From contig NZ_CP162004.1 in the NCBI RefSeq assembly GCF_040822115.1, positions 620,001 through 684,000 of the forward strand: 64,000 nucleotides of DNA. Direction: 5' to 3'. Origin of the DNA: Flavobacterium sp. WC2421 (GTDB taxonomy: Bacteria; Bacteroidota; Bacteroidia; Flavobacteriales; Flavobacteriaceae). Below, in pieces: positions 49,299 through 59,341 of the stretch; the first letter of the stretch is position 1, and each line of letters begins with the position of its first letter. Position numbers and translations under genes: made by a program. Under the pieces are notes generated by a model. It saw only the letters and a list, made by a program, of their open reading frames with translations. It searched no databases and was not told the origin of the DNA.

Positions 49299-49955
49299 AT
49301 GAAATTTTTTATAGATACAGCAAATTTAAAAGACATTAAAGAGGCAAATGATTTAGGAATCCTAGATGGTGTAACTACTAACCCATCATTAATGGCAAAA
49401 GAAGGAATTACTGGTGCAGCTAATATCATTGCTCATTATGTAAAAATATGCGAATTAGTTGATGGCGATGTTAGTGCCGAAGTAATTTCAACTGACTTTG
49501 AAGGAATGGTTGCCGAAGGAGAAAAATTAGCTGCCTTGCATCCACAAATTGTAGTAAAAATCCCAATGATAAAAGACGGGATCAAAGCAATAAAATACTT
49601 TTCGAACAAAGGAATAAAAACCAATTGCACTTTGGTGTTTTCGGCAGGTCAAGCTTTATTGGCAGCCAAAGCAGGTGCTACTTATGTTTCTCCTTTTATA
49701 GGAAGATTAGATGACATCTCTACCGATGGTTTAACACTTATCGAAGACATCAAATTAATTTATGACAATTACGGTTACGAAACTCAAATTCTAGCCGCAT
49801 CAGTACGTCACGTCATGCATATTTTAAATTGTGCTAAAATTGGTGCCGATGTAATAACTGGACCATTGAGTGCTATTGAAGGCTTGCTAAAACACCCACT
49901 TACAGATATTGGTTTGGCTACATTTTTAGCCGATTATCAAAAAGGAAATAGTTAA
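49299..49955 (+). CDS. tal: Transaldolase, short (TalC/MipB) type
   Basis: 218 residues, the short transaldolase/fructose-6-phosphate aldolase subfamily. N-terminal [20 protein letters not shown] then [14 protein letters not shown]; the Schiff-base lysine is in [25 protein letters not shown] and [13 protein letters not shown] are family motifs. It completes the non-oxidative pentose phosphate branch with transketolase. The short type could have fructose-6-phosphate aldolase activity instead, but operon context favours transaldolase. Confidence 0.95.
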   Translation: MKFFIDTANLKDIKEANDLGILDGVTTNPSLMAKEGITGAANIIAHYVKICELVDGDVSAEVISTDFEGMVAEGEKLAALHPQIVVKIPMIKDGIKAIKYFSNKGIKTNCTLVFSAGQALLAAKAGATYVSPFIGRLDDISTDGLTLIEDIKLIYDNYGYETQILAASVRHVMHILNCAKIGADVITGPLSAIEGLLKHPLTDIGLATFLADYQKGNS

Positions 49956-50095
49956 AACAAAAAACAGAGCTAACTTATTTTAGCCATTTTATTTCACTAA
50001 ATAGTTCTTAATTGATACCGAATAATCAAATCTCTTGAAATTGTAGTACGTCAAAGGCGATGGGATAAATTCTATATCTCACGATTTAACTATCC

Positions 50096-50133
50096 AAAAA
50101 AAAGGAAGCCTCAATAAAGAGACTTCCTTTTTT
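50096..50133. terminator. Bidirectional terminator between transaldolase and Nudix-type regulator
   Basis: AAAAAGGAAG-C-CTC pairs with GAG-A-CTTCCTTTTT around an AATAAA loop, with one C-A mismatch. A and T tracts flank both sides; the two genes converge. Confidence 0.85.
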
Positions 50134-50159
50134 ATTTTAAGTAACGAACTACTAAATTA

Positions 50160-50849
50160 TTAAAGATTCAGTACAAAATCATTCAATAATTTCGCATCGT
50201 ATTTTTCTTTGTCAAAAGTATACAGATACGACCCTTTTCTAGAAGACATCATATCTTTCTCCTCTAATTTTATCAAAATATCCAATGAATTTATTTTACT
50301 GATAAAATTCCTTTTATCCAGCTCTTTGCTTAAAATTGCTTCATACAATTCTAACAATTGACGCATCGTGAATTTTTCAGGCAAAAGTTCAAATCCTATT
50401 GGTTTAATCGAAGTTCTATAACGCAATCTTCTTATAGCATGTCGTAGCATCGAATCATGGTCAAAAATTAATTTTGGAGCATTCGAAACACTAAACCATT
50501 GTGCATGATAATTTTGAATCAACTCTGCATTATGATTTTCAATATTAATTAAAGCATAATAAGCTACTGAAATAGTTCTCTCGACAGGGTCACGATCAAT
50601 ATCACTATAAGCATGCAACTGCTCCATATAAATATCTTGAAGTCCCGTATAACTATTAAGGATTCTTAGTGCAGCAGCATCTAATACTTCTTCTTTTTTA
50701 AGAAAGCCTCCTATTAAAGACCACTTCCCTTTTTCTGGTTCAAAATCCCTCTTTATCAAAAGTATTTTTAAACCTTCATCATCAAAACCAAAAATGATAC
50801 AATCTACTGCTAATAATACTTTGTCAGCAGAACTATAACTATTAAGCAT
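50160..50849 (-). CDS. araR: Nudix-fold transcriptional regulator, probable AraR
   Basis: 229 residues, same architecture as the regulator at 5271: Nudix fold (LAVDCIIFGFDDEGLKILLIK, GKWSLIGGFLKKEE) and a C-terminal winged helix (PIGFELLPEKFTMRQLLELYEAILSKELD). The Nudix box is even more eroded, RILNSYTGL in place of RExxEExG, so catalysis is excluded and sugar sensing likely. In Bacteroides, AraR of this family is a repressor released by L-arabinose (known). Divergent from the arabinan susC, with one AraR-type box near its own promoter and two near susC, it is the best candidate for the operator-binding protein of this window. Confidence 0.85.
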   Translation of the reverse strand: MLNSYSSADKVLLAVDCIIFGFDDEGLKILLIKRDFEPEKGKWSLIGGFLKKEEVLDAAALRILNSYTGLQDIYMEQLHAYSDIDRDPVERTISVAYYALINIENHNAELIQNYHAQWFSVSNAPKLIFDHDSMLRHAIRRLRYRTSIKPIGFELLPEKFTMRQLLELYEAILSKELDKRNFISKINSLDILIKLEEKDMMSSRKGSYLYTFDKEKYDAKLLNDFVLNL

Positions 50850-50900
50850 ACTCCTTTTTTAGGGTAAATATATAAACTTCCTCATCCGTTTCATAATTTA

Positions 50901-50921
50901 TTAATGTGGTTTTTACACTTC
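50901..50921. promoter_or_regulatory. AraR-type operator near the araR-like gene
   Basis: TTAATGTG-GTTTT-TACACTTC, the most diverged of the five boxes. It lies 52 bases upstream of the regulator's start codon, consistent with autoregulation. Confidence 0.55.
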
Positions 50922-51299
50922 GTAAATTATAAAGGGTAAATCACAGCTAAATTATGTTCGGAAATTGAGATAGTAGTTGTTTTAATTTTGGATATCGTTC
51001 TTATCATTAATAAAAGAAGGCCACTATCTTTTTTTTAAGTTAATTCAATTAATGAAGCACTTTATTACCGTTTTACCATTCCAAAATACCTGCGATTTGT
51101 TAAAAAAGGATGCTGTAATAAGCTTTTATTACACAATACTACCCTGATTTATAGTTAAAAACGCAAATAAATCCTGATTTTAATAATAATTATTCACTGC
51201 TGATTTTTTGATTAAATAATCGCTTTTTTAATGAAAACACTACCTTTTATATAAATAAATTGTAAAAACGTTATGGTTTTTTAAAAAAAATACAATTTT

Positions 51300-51320
51300 T
51301 AAATGTTGTTTTTACACTTA
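51300..51320. promoter_or_regulatory. AraR-type operator, distal to susC
   Basis: TAAATGTT-GTTTT-TACACTTA; its right end runs into TTAATTTG, a possible -7 element, so binding would occlude the promoter. Confidence 0.68.
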
Positions 51321-51398
51321 ATTTGCAATATGTGTTTTTTTTCGATATTTTTTTTACCATATTAATTTGTTTTTATAGTTTTTTTTTAATTAAATTTA

Positions 51399-51419
51399 CA
51401 AATGTAAAATATACACTTA
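51399..51419. promoter_or_regulatory. AraR-type operator, proximal to susC
   Basis: CAAATGTA-AAATA-TACACTTA, 22 bases upstream of the susC ATG and about 100 bases from the distal box, a spacing that would allow DNA looping or independent blocking of two promoters. Confidence 0.65.
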
Positions 51420-51441
51420 TAACTAACCAAAACAAATTAGA

Positions 51442-54400
51442 ATGAAAACAAACCAACGATCATTTTTCTATTGCAATTTTGTATTGCCGAGAAAAGAATG
51501 GCTATTAGTAATAATAGTTATGTTATTTTCTTCTTATACTCTTTCTGCCCAAGAAGATAAGACTATAAAAGGGGTTGTCAAATCGGCAAAAGATGAAATG
51601 CCAATACCAGGAGTCAATGTTTTAGTAAAAGGAACCAATACCGTTACTGTTACAGGACTAGATGGGGAATATTCAATAAAAGCATCACCAAAAGCTATTC
51701 TTGTTTTTTCCTATTTAGGATATTCAAATCAAGAAGTTGCTGTGGGTAATAAATCGCAACTAAACATCGCATTAAGTGACAATTTAAATAAATTAGATGA
51801 AGTAGTTGTTATTGGGTATGGTACTCAAAAAAAATCAGACCTTACAGGATCTGTTAGTGTGGTAAACATGGATAATGCTAAGAAAACAGTAACTTATGAT
51901 GCTGCAAAAATGCTTCAAGGTCAAGTAGCAGGAGTTACCATGCAAACCTCAGGAGAACCAGGTGGATTCGTTAACATTAAAATTAGAGGTATTAACTCTT
52001 TTAGTAACAACAATCCACTTTTTGTAATTGATGGTATGATTGTAGACAGTCCTTATGACTTTGCAACTGGTGAAATTGAATCTATGCAAGTTTTAAAAGA
52101 CGCTTCTTCTGCTGCAATATATGGGGTTCGTGGTGCAAATGGAGTAATCATTATTACTACTAAAAAAGGAAAAGCAGGTAAATTTGACATTAAATACAAA
52201 TCACTTGTTGGTTTTCAAAACGTAGCCAAAAAATGGGATCTTACTGATAGAGTAGGATATCAAAATATTACTAGTGCTGCAGAGGTTAATGCTGGATTAA
52301 CTATTGCTCCAGGTAATGATCCTAGTAGCCCTTATTACATCAACAATGTAGATACAAACTGGCAAAATGCAGCTTTTAAAACTGGAATTATAGAAAACCA
52401 TTCTCTTACTTTTAGTGGTGGTGCCGAAAGTTTAGGGTATAATATGAATGTGGACTATTTTAAAAATAGTAGCTATATCGATTCCCCACAAGATTATAAA
52501 AGAGTATCTACTACTTTGAATTTAACTGGTAAAAAAGGAAAATTTAAATACGGTTCAAAATTAGGATTTACACAATCAGGTAAAGAAAATTTTAACGAGT
52601 ACAACGCTGGTGAATCTCCAATTAGTGATTTATTAGGTGCTATTCCTACAATGCCTGTTTATGATGCGAACCGTTTAGGTGGTTACGGTGGAACAACAAA
52701 CTTAACACAAAGAGCTATTTCTATGAACGTTATTGGTTACAACAACTTGATAACTAATACTGGAAAAAGAAATCGTTTTATTGGAGATATTTGGGGAGAA
52801 TATGAAATCGTTAAAGGTTTAAAATATAAAATTGACGCTAGTTTTGACAGACTGGATTGGCAAAATAGAAAATTCATCCCGCCAAGTGATTTAGGATGGT
52901 ACTATCTTACTACAAATGATGAAGCTTCATTAGATGTTTCTACAGGAAGTCAATCAAGAACTTTCTTAAACAACTTACTTACTTACGAAAAAGAAATTGG
53001 CAAACATAAATTTGATGCTTTAGTAGGTTGGGTACAAGAACGTAGTGATAACTACAATCACTGGTCAAGAGGAGTTGGATATACTCCCGGAGAAATTAGC
53101 CATTTAGAATATGCTGATAACACTAGTGCTGGAGAATATGAAAACACAATTACTGGTGTATCGTATTTAAGCAGATTAAATTATGCGTATGATGACCGTT
53201 ACTTGTTGCAAGCTAACTTTAGACAAGACAAAACTTCTCTTTTTAGTCAAAAATACAATAAAGGTAATTTTTACTCTTTCTCAGGAGCATGGAAAATCAG
53301 TAATGAAAAATTCATCCACTTGCCAGAATGGGTAAGCAATATTAAATTAAGAGGAGGTTACGGTATATTAGGTAACAACACAATCCCAACTTACTTTTTC
53401 GCAACTACTACCAATAGTTTTGCTGGTTATGATTTTAATAACGCATTGGCACCAGGAACAACAGTAGTAAGTGCTTTAGATCCAAATGTGCACTGGGAAG
53501 AAACAAGAACTACGAACGTCGCTCTTGAATTAGGATTACTTAATAATGACCTACAATTTACAGCTGAATATTATGTTAAAAAATCAACTGACCTTTTAAT
53601 TGGAGTGCCATTACCGTTTTCAACTGGTGCCTTTCCTGCAAGTGTAACAACAAATGCAGGTGCAGTTAGAAACAATGGTTTAGAATTTTCAGCTACCTAT
53701 AATAATGATCATAATGCTTTCAAATATAGTATCTCAGCTAACTTAGGTACTTTGAATAACAAAGTATTACAAATAGGTCTTGATGGAAACCCAATTTACG
53801 GTGCTGCTTCAAAAACAGAAGTAGGTAGATCAATAGGTGAAATTTACGCATACGAAACTGCTGGAATTTTTCAAAATGCTGCAGATCTGGCTGCATCACC
53901 AACACAAACTAATGCAGGAGTTGGAGATGTAAAATTCAAGGATGTAAACGGTGACGGAATGATTACTGATCTTGATAGAACGTACCAAGGAACTACAATT
54001 CCTAAATACAGTTATGGTTTTAACTTTAGTAGTTCATACAAAAACTGGGACTTCTCTATGTTTTGGCAAGGAAGCGGTGGAAACAAAGTGTTTGATGGAA
54101 TGTATCGCAATTTAATGGCTGGACAATATGGTAACCATAGTATAGATGAATTAAATTACTGGACACCTACAAATACAAATACAAACGTTCCTCGTCCAAT
54201 TATAGGTGATCCAAATGCAAACACAAGAGACTCTAATCGTTTCATCGAAAAAGGAGACTACATAAAATTGCAAACAATGCAAATTGGTTACGAAATTCCA
54301 CTTAAAAATATAAGCTTTATTCAAAAAGCAAAATTATTTGTAAACGGTCAAAATTTATTAATAATCAGCAAATACAGAGGATATGACCCTGATTTTAATA

Positions 54401-54489
54401 GCAATGATGGTTTGTTCTCAAGAGGATACGATGGTGGTTCATTCCCAAATCCTAGAACTTTTTCTTTAGGACTTGAAGTGAATTTTTAA
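51442..54489 (+). CDS. susC: SusC-family TonB-dependent importer (arabinan PUL)
   Basis: 1015 residues. Signal peptide to about residue 37 (ending TLSAQ), carboxypeptidase-regulatory-like domain (KGVVKSAKDEMPIPGVNVLV), signature LDEVVVIGYGTQKKSDLTG, plug (VLKDASSAAIYGVRGANGVI) and barrel ending SLGLEVNF. It starts the arabinan PUL; the following enzymes all match arabinan breakdown, so arabino-oligosaccharides are the predicted cargo. Two AraR-type boxes precede it. Confidence 0.95.
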   Translation: MKTNQRSFFYCNFVLPRKEWLLVIIVMLFSSYTLSAQEDKTIKGVVKSAKDEMPIPGVNVLVKGTNTVTVTGLDGEYSIKASPKAILVFSYLGYSNQEVAVGNKSQLNIALSDNLNKLDEVVVIGYGTQKKSDLTGSVSVVNMDNAKKTVTYDAAKMLQGQVAGVTMQTSGEPGGFVNIKIRGINSFSNNNPLFVIDGMIVDSPYDFATGEIESMQVLKDASSAAIYGVRGANGVIIITTKKGKAGKFDIKYKSLVGFQNVAKKWDLTDRVGYQNITSAAEVNAGLTIAPGNDPSSPYYINNVDTNWQNAAFKTGIIENHSLTFSGGAESLGYNMNVDYFKNSSYIDSPQDYKRVSTTLNLTGKKGKFKYGSKLGFTQSGKENFNEYNAGESPISDLLGAIPTMPVYDANRLGGYGGTTNLTQRAISMNVIGYNNLITNTGKRNRFIGDIWGEYEIVKGLKYKIDASFDRLDWQNRKFIPPSDLGWYYLTTNDEASLDVSTGSQSRTFLNNLLTYEKEIGKHKFDALVGWVQERSDNYNHWSRGVGYTPGEISHLEYADNTSAGEYENTITGVSYLSRLNYAYDDRYLLQANFRQDKTSLFSQKYNKGNFYSFSGAWKISNEKFIHLPEWVSNIKLRGGYGILGNNTIPTYFFATTTNSFAGYDFNNALAPGTTVVSALDPNVHWEETRTTNVALELGLLNNDLQFTAEYYVKKSTDLLIGVPLPFSTGAFPASVTTNAGAVRNNGLEFSATYNNDHNAFKYSISANLGTLNNKVLQIGLDGNPIYGAASKTEVGRSIGEIYAYETAGIFQNAADLAASPTQTNAGVGDVKFKDVNGDGMITDLDRTYQGTTIPKYSYGFNFSSSYKNWDFSMFWQGSGGNKVFDGMYRNLMAGQYGNHSIDELNYWTPTNTNTNVPRPIIGDPNANTRDSNRFIEKGDYIKLQTMQIGYEIPLKNISFIQKAKLFVNGQNLLIISKYRGYDPDFNSNDGLFSRGYDGGSFPNPRTFSLGLEVNF

Positions 54490-54519
54490 AAATAACCAAA
54501 CAATTTAAAACGAATCAAA

Positions 54520-56082
54520 ATGAAATATAAAATATTTAATTACCTAACTGTTTTCTTCTCAATAGCAGTCGTAACAACGAGTTGCGTGAATGATGAAGAT
54601 TTAATTCAAGTTGACCCGAACAACAATGCGGTAGATTCTTTCTGGAAAACGGATCAGGATGCTATCCAAGGTGTAAATGCTGCTTATGGTAGTTTGTTAA
54701 CTGATGGAACGTACATGAGAAGTACTCCTTTATTATTAGACTTAAAAGGAGATGACACAAGAAGTAACAGTCCTTGGGATGCCATGTACAATGTTGGGCG
54801 TTTCAACTCTAATGTATCAAATTCAGCAATTTATGGTTGGGCTTACGAAACGTATTACCAAGGTATTTATCGTGCGAATCAAGTACTTACGAATGTTCCA
54901 GCTATTGAAATGGCAGATGCAGGACTTAAAAACAGAATTTTAGGTCAAGCCTATTTCTTAAGAGGATTGTATTTGTTTCATGCCGTAAACATGTTTAAAA
55001 ACGTACCATTACCTACAGACATTGCTGTTTATTATCCACAAAAAACGCAAGAAGATGGATGGGCACAAGTAATTGCCGACTTTAAAGCAGCTGCAGATTT
55101 GTTACCAACAACTTATGATAATGTTACAGGATTAGATGCAGGTCAAAAAGGACGTGCTACAAAAGGAGCTGCTTTAGGATATTTAGGAAAAGCCTACTTA
55201 TTTACTAAAGATTTTGCCAATGCTAAAATTGCATTTAAACAAGTAATCGATTTAGGCGTTTATTCATTAGTCTCTAACTACCGTGATAATTTTACAGACA
55301 GTAATGAAAACAATTCGGAGTCATTATTTGAAGTACAGTTTAGTAGAGATGCAGGTGGAGTTGACTTAGGTTGGGGTGGTGCTCCTGCTTCTGGATGGGG
55401 AAAAACATCTGCTAGAGCAATTACTTATGGACCAAGAGCATTTGGATGGACAGATGTTCAGCCAACAAGAACATTGTTTGATGAATTTCATGAAGAAACA
55501 ACCACTACTGGTGGTGTAGATCCACGATTGGATGCTACAATGTTCTATAACAAACCTGGTGGAATGCAATTGTACGGACAAGATTTCGCCACTTTTTATG
55601 CAGCAAACCCTGGAGATTTGAATGATTTGTTTTGTAGAAAATATGAAAATTCAGATGGAAACTATGCTAATGAATACGACTGGCGTTCAGGAATCAACGA
55701 GCGTTTGTTACGTTATGCTGATATCTTGTTAATGTATGCTGAAACTTTAAACGAGACTGGCGATACTCCAGGTGCTTATACTTATATTCAAATGGTTAGA
55801 ACTAGAGCTGGATTACCTAATTTGGCTACAGCAAAACCCGGATTATCACAAGCAGGTATGAGAGACCAAATAGGTCACGAAAGATTCTTAGAGTTCCCTC
55901 TTGAAGGACACCGTTTTGATGATATTCGCCGTTGGGGTTGGTTGCAAGATCCCGTAAAGCTTGCTTGGTTAAAATCAAGAGATGTTGAATTTAATTCTTA
56001 CGCATCAGGAAGAGAATATTTCCCAATACCACAATTAGAAATGGATAACAATCCTGGTACCGTTCAAAATGATGGGTATTAA
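54520..56082 (+). CDS. susD: SusD/RagB-family surface lipoprotein (arabinan PUL)
   Basis: 520 residues, 30 bases after susC. Lipobox VTTSC then VNDEDLIQVDP, an acidic export signal. SusD motifs: SFWKTDQDAIQGVNAAYGSL, RGLYLFHAVNMFKNVPLP, RYADILLMYAETLNETG, EFPLEGHRFDDIRRWG and YFPIPQLEMDNNPGTVQND. Binds arabino-oligosaccharides at the surface, by context. Followed by a hairpin. Confidence 0.95.
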   Translation: MKYKIFNYLTVFFSIAVVTTSCVNDEDLIQVDPNNNAVDSFWKTDQDAIQGVNAAYGSLLTDGTYMRSTPLLLDLKGDDTRSNSPWDAMYNVGRFNSNVSNSAIYGWAYETYYQGIYRANQVLTNVPAIEMADAGLKNRILGQAYFLRGLYLFHAVNMFKNVPLPTDIAVYYPQKTQEDGWAQVIADFKAAADLLPTTYDNVTGLDAGQKGRATKGAALGYLGKAYLFTKDFANAKIAFKQVIDLGVYSLVSNYRDNFTDSNENNSESLFEVQFSRDAGGVDLGWGGAPASGWGKTSARAITYGPRAFGWTDVQPTRTLFDEFHEETTTTGGVDPRLDATMFYNKPGGMQLYGQDFATFYAANPGDLNDLFCRKYENSDGNYANEYDWRSGINERLLRYADILLMYAETLNETGDTPGAYTYIQMVRTRAGLPNLATAKPGLSQAGMRDQIGHERFLEFPLEGHRFDDIRRWGWLQDPVKLAWLKSRDVEFNSYASGREYFPIPQLEMDNNPGTVQNDGY

Positions 56083-56111
56083 TACAATTTGATTGAATTA
56101 GTTAGAAATTT

Positions 56112-56156
56112 TAATATCACATGCTAGGCCTTAAAAAAGTTTACCATGTGATATTA
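56112..56156 (+). terminator. Hairpin after susD of the arabinan PUL
   Basis: TAATATCACATG (56112-56123) pairs perfectly with CATGTGATATTA (56145-56156) around a 21-base loop. As in the HTCS PUL, a strong stem directly follows susD and precedes the first enzyme gene; no T-run follows. Confidence 0.6.
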
Positions 56157-56171
56157 TTACTTAAATAAAAT

Positions 56172-57716
56172 ATGAAAAAAGCGTTATTATTATTAGTTTT
56201 TATTTTTTGTAACCAAAGTATTTTTTCTCAAAAAGAGACTACCGTGCTTACTATAAAAAGTAATGAAAGTGCACCTACTATCAACAAAAACATCTACGGC
56301 CATTTTGCCGAGCATTTAGGACGTTCTATCTACGGAGGTTTTTTTGTGGGTGACACATCCAAAATTCCAAATACAAATGGAGTACGAAATGACATTGTTG
56401 AAGCACTAAAAAAATTAAAAATCCCTAATTTAAGATGGCCAGGTGGTTGCTTTGCGGATACTTACCACTGGAAAGATGGTATTGGACCAAAAGAAGAAAG
56501 ACCAACAATGGTAAACAAATGGTGGGGAGGAACAACTGAAGACAATAGTTTTGGAACCCATGATTTTTTAAACCTATGTGAATTACTAGGAGCAGAACCT
56601 TACTTATCCGGAAATGTAGGAAGCGGAACTGTGCAAGAACTTTCAGACTGGGTACAATATGCCAACTTTGGAGGTAAAAGCCCAATGAGTGATTTACGTA
56701 AAAAAAATGGTCGAATAGAACCTTGGAAAGTAAAAATTTGGGGAATTGGTAATGAAGCTTGGGGTTGCGGTGGCAATATGACACCTGATTATTATGCTGG
56801 AGAATACCGTAAATATGCCACTTTCATGTCTGATTGGGAAAACACTGGTGGCTTGATGCGTATAGCATCTGGTGCAAGTGATGCCGACTATAACTGGACT
56901 GAAACTTTGATGAAAAATATCCCAGCAAACATGTTGGGTGGTGTAGCAATGCATCATTACTCAGTGATTGAATGGAATAAAAAAGGAGATGCAGTTGATT
57001 TTACCGAAGGGCAATATTTCACAACAATGAAAGAAGCCATAAAAATGGATGAATTGATCGTTAAACATGGGGCTATCATGGATAAATACGATCCAGAGAA
57101 AAAAATTGCTTTGGTTGTAGATGAATGGGGCGGTTGGTACGATGTGGAAAAAGGAACTAATCCTGGATTTTTATACCAACAAAATACTATGAGAGATGCG
57201 GTTCTAGCAGGAGCTACTCTTAATATTTTCAACAACCATGCGGATCGTGTTCGAATGGCAAACCTAGCACAATGTGTAAATGTTTTACAAGCTGTTATCC
57301 TTACAGATAAAGCCAAAATGATTTTAACACCAACCTATCATGTGATGCAAATGTACAGTGTACATCAAGATGCAAAACTATTACCAATAACTTTAAATTC
57401 TCCACTGTATACCTATAATGGCGAATCGCTTCCTGCTTTATCGGCTTCGGCTTCAAAAGATAAAAACGGATTAGTTCATATTTCATTGGTAAACGTAGAC
57501 ACTAAGAAAGATCATAAAATAGAAATTGATCTAAACGAACTTGGAATCAAAGCAATTTCTGGAAACATATTATCATCATCAAAATTGCAGGATTACAATT
57601 CTTTTGATAATCCAAACAAAATACAACCAGTAGTTTACAAAGGATTTGACGTGAAAAAAGGAAAGTTATCTATTGTGGTCCCTCCTTTTTCTGTAATAAT
57701 GTTAGAAAGTAAATAA
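56172..57716 (+). CDS. Secreted GH51 alpha-L-arabinofuranosidase
   Basis: 514 residues, typical GH51 length plus a signal peptide (ending SIFSQ). NIYGHFAEHLGRSIYGGFFV opens the barrel; LRWPGGCFADTYHWKDGIGP is the family motif. The acid/base glutamate is in WGIGNEAWGCGG (about 194) and the nucleophile in VVDEWGGWYD (about 317). A C-terminal beta-sandwich ends VVPPFSVIMLESK. It removes terminal arabinofuranose from arabinan or arabinoxylan. Confidence 0.95.
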   Translation: MKKALLLLVFIFCNQSIFSQKETTVLTIKSNESAPTINKNIYGHFAEHLGRSIYGGFFVGDTSKIPNTNGVRNDIVEALKKLKIPNLRWPGGCFADTYHWKDGIGPKEERPTMVNKWWGGTTEDNSFGTHDFLNLCELLGAEPYLSGNVGSGTVQELSDWVQYANFGGKSPMSDLRKKNGRIEPWKVKIWGIGNEAWGCGGNMTPDYYAGEYRKYATFMSDWENTGGLMRIASGASDADYNWTETLMKNIPANMLGGVAMHHYSVIEWNKKGDAVDFTEGQYFTTMKEAIKMDELIVKHGAIMDKYDPEKKIALVVDEWGGWYDVEKGTNPGFLYQQNTMRDAVLAGATLNIFNNHADRVRMANLAQCVNVLQAVILTDKAKMILTPTYHVMQMYSVHQDAKLLPITLNSPLYTYNGESLPALSASASKDKNGLVHISLVNVDTKKDHKIEIDLNELGIKAISGNILSSSKLQDYNSFDNPNKIQPVVYKGFDVKKGKLSIVVPPFSVIMLESK

Positions 57717-57727
57717 AAAAGGATACA

Positions 57728-59341
57728 ATGAAAAAATTTAATTCTATTTTAAAATTAGTCCCATCACTAGTACTGTTGCTGGTTGTGGCTTCTACCAGTA
57801 GTTGCTCAAGTAGTGATGCCCCTACTCCAGATCCAACTCCTACACCAACTCCCACTCCCACTCCAGTTACCTTTCCAGGACCAAGCTATGCAGATAATTA
57901 TACGTCTATAGCCGCTTGGGGAACTAATTCACAATGGAATTTAGCCAATGTTCACGACCCTACAGTAGAGAAATGTGGCGATTATTACTATATGTATCAA
58001 ACGGATGCATCCTATGGAAACGCTACTGATGGACACGGTCATTTTTTTTATAGAAGATCTAAAGATCTTGTCAATTGGGAATTCATGGGGTCTTCGATGA
58101 CTACTGCTCCTACTTGGGTTTTGGATTCTGTAAATAACAAAAGAGCTAGAATGAATCCAGTTTTGCCTCCAATTACAAGTCCTAACTACGGTTTTTGGGC
58201 ACCTTGTGTGAGAAAAGTAGGTAACAAGTATCGTATGTACTATAGCATAGTAGTTGATAATCCAATAATTGGTTCTGATTTTACCTACTCATGGAGTGAA
58301 AGAGCATTTATTGGACTGGCTGAAACCGACGATTTGGCTTCGAATGTTTGGGTAGATAAAGGGATGGTTGTATGCTCAGAACCAGACGGATTAAAACCGT
58401 ATTCCTTTACGGGTGCTAGAAATTGGGAAGATGCCTATTTCAAGTTCAATGCAATTGACCCAAGTTTTATTGAAACTCCTGCAGGAGAACAGTATTTAAT
58501 TTATGGTTCATGGCATTCGGGTATTGCTGCCTTAAAATTAGACCCAACAACAGGGAAGCCATACCAATTAAAAACTTTAAGCGATTATGGAACCCGTATC
58601 GCTAGTCGTAGTGCAATTAGTCGTTGGCAAGGTTCCGAAGGACCAGAAATTATATACAATACAGACACCCAATATTATTATTTATTTATGGCGTATGACG
58701 GACTAGATGTACCGTACAATACTCGTGTCGCTCGATCAAAAAACATCACAGGTCCTTATCTAGGAATAAACGGAGCCAATGTTACAAACGGAGCCGATTG
58801 TTGGCCGATGCTAACACATCCTTACGGTTTTAACAATCATACGGGCTGGGTTGGAATTTCACATTGCGCCATTTTCCAAAACCCAGATACAAAACAATGG
58901 TTTTATGCCTCACAAGCGCGTTTACCAGAAGGTGTTCCTGGAATTAATGTTTCAAATGCAATAATGATGGGACATGTACGAGAAATTCAGTGGTCGGAAG
59001 ATGGATGGCCAGTAATAGCACCTGAGCGCTATGCTGCAGTACCAAAAACTACATTAACCGAAAGCTCTTTTATAGGTCAATGGGAACAAATCACAATGAA
59101 TTACCAATACAAAGTCATTCAAAAATCGGTTACTATATACTTAACAGCCGATAAAAAAGTGAGCGGTGGACTTACCGGAACTTGGTCTTATGACAGCACA
59201 AACGCAGTACTTACCGTAAACGGAATAAAATGTAAAGTTAGTGATGCTTGGGATTGGGAAAGTGCCACACGAAAAGTAACAATAACTTACTCCGGACTTA
59301 CGACAGCAGGATTACCTGTTTGGGGTAAAAAAACAAACTAA
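57728..59341 (+). CDS. Surface GH43 endo-arabinanase lipoprotein with C-terminal lipocalin-like domain
   Basis: 537 residues. Lipobox TSSC followed by SSSDAPT and a Pro-Thr linker of repeated PT units (about 38-52), which would hold the enzyme off the surface. The GH43 propeller has base Asp in VHDPTVEKCGDYYYMYQTD, modulator in NAIDPSFIETPAGEQYLIYGSW, and acid Glu in QGSEGPEIIYN. The C-terminal ~100 residues (SFIGQWEQITMNYQYKVIQK, GTWSYDSTNAVLTVNG) are the extra domain typical of extracellular AbnA/Abn2-type arabinanases. It is the best candidate for the first cut of arabinan backbone outside the cell. Confidence 0.9.
   Translation: MKKFNSILKLVPSLVLLLVVASTSSCSSSDAPTPDPTPTPTPTPTPVTFPGPSYADNYTSIAAWGTNSQWNLANVHDPTVEKCGDYYYMYQTDASYGNATDGHGHFFYRRSKDLVNWEFMGSSMTTAPTWVLDSVNNKRARMNPVLPPITSPNYGFWAPCVRKVGNKYRMYYSIVVDNPIIGSDFTYSWSERAFIGLAETDDLASNVWVDKGMVVCSEPDGLKPYSFTGARNWEDAYFKFNAIDPSFIETPAGEQYLIYGSWHSGIAALKLDPTTGKPYQLKTLSDYGTRIASRSAISRWQGSEGPEIIYNTDTQYYYLFMAYDGLDVPYNTRVARSKNITGPYLGINGANVTNGADCWPMLTHPYGFNNHTGWVGISHCAIFQNPDTKQWFYASQARLPEGVPGINVSNAIMMGHVREIQWSEDGWPVIAPERYAAVPKTTLTESSFIGQWEQITMNYQYKVIQKSVTIYLTADKKVSGGLTGTWSYDSTNAVLTVNGIKCKVSDAWDWESATRKVTITYSGLTTAGLPVWGKKTN

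Larger units (their letters stand above)
50850..51441. other. Divergent regulatory region between araR-like gene and arabinan susC
   Basis: 592 bases, the largest gap in the window. It holds three AraR-type boxes (50901-50921, 51300-51320, 51399-51419) and two TTAATTTG sequences (about 51318-51325 and 51362-51369) that loosely fit the -7 element. CCTGATTT occurs twice (51143 and about 51171) with no known role. The middle 300 bases contain no convincing gene. Confidence 0.7.

Noticed and set aside
48908..49429. 173-codon open frame on the minus strand across the transketolase/transaldolase junction
   Set aside because: It is antisense to two clearly conserved genes and its translation is hydrophobic and serine/phenylalanine-rich, as expected of a shadow frame.
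56957..57316. 119-codon minus-strand frame inside GH51
   Set aside because: Shadow of a conserved GH51 coding region; no promoter and no recognisable family.
57835..57870. Short tandem repeat of ACTCC/CACTCC units
   Set aside because: It encodes the Pro-Thr linker of the lipoprotein arabinanase and is not a CRISPR or mobile-element repeat.
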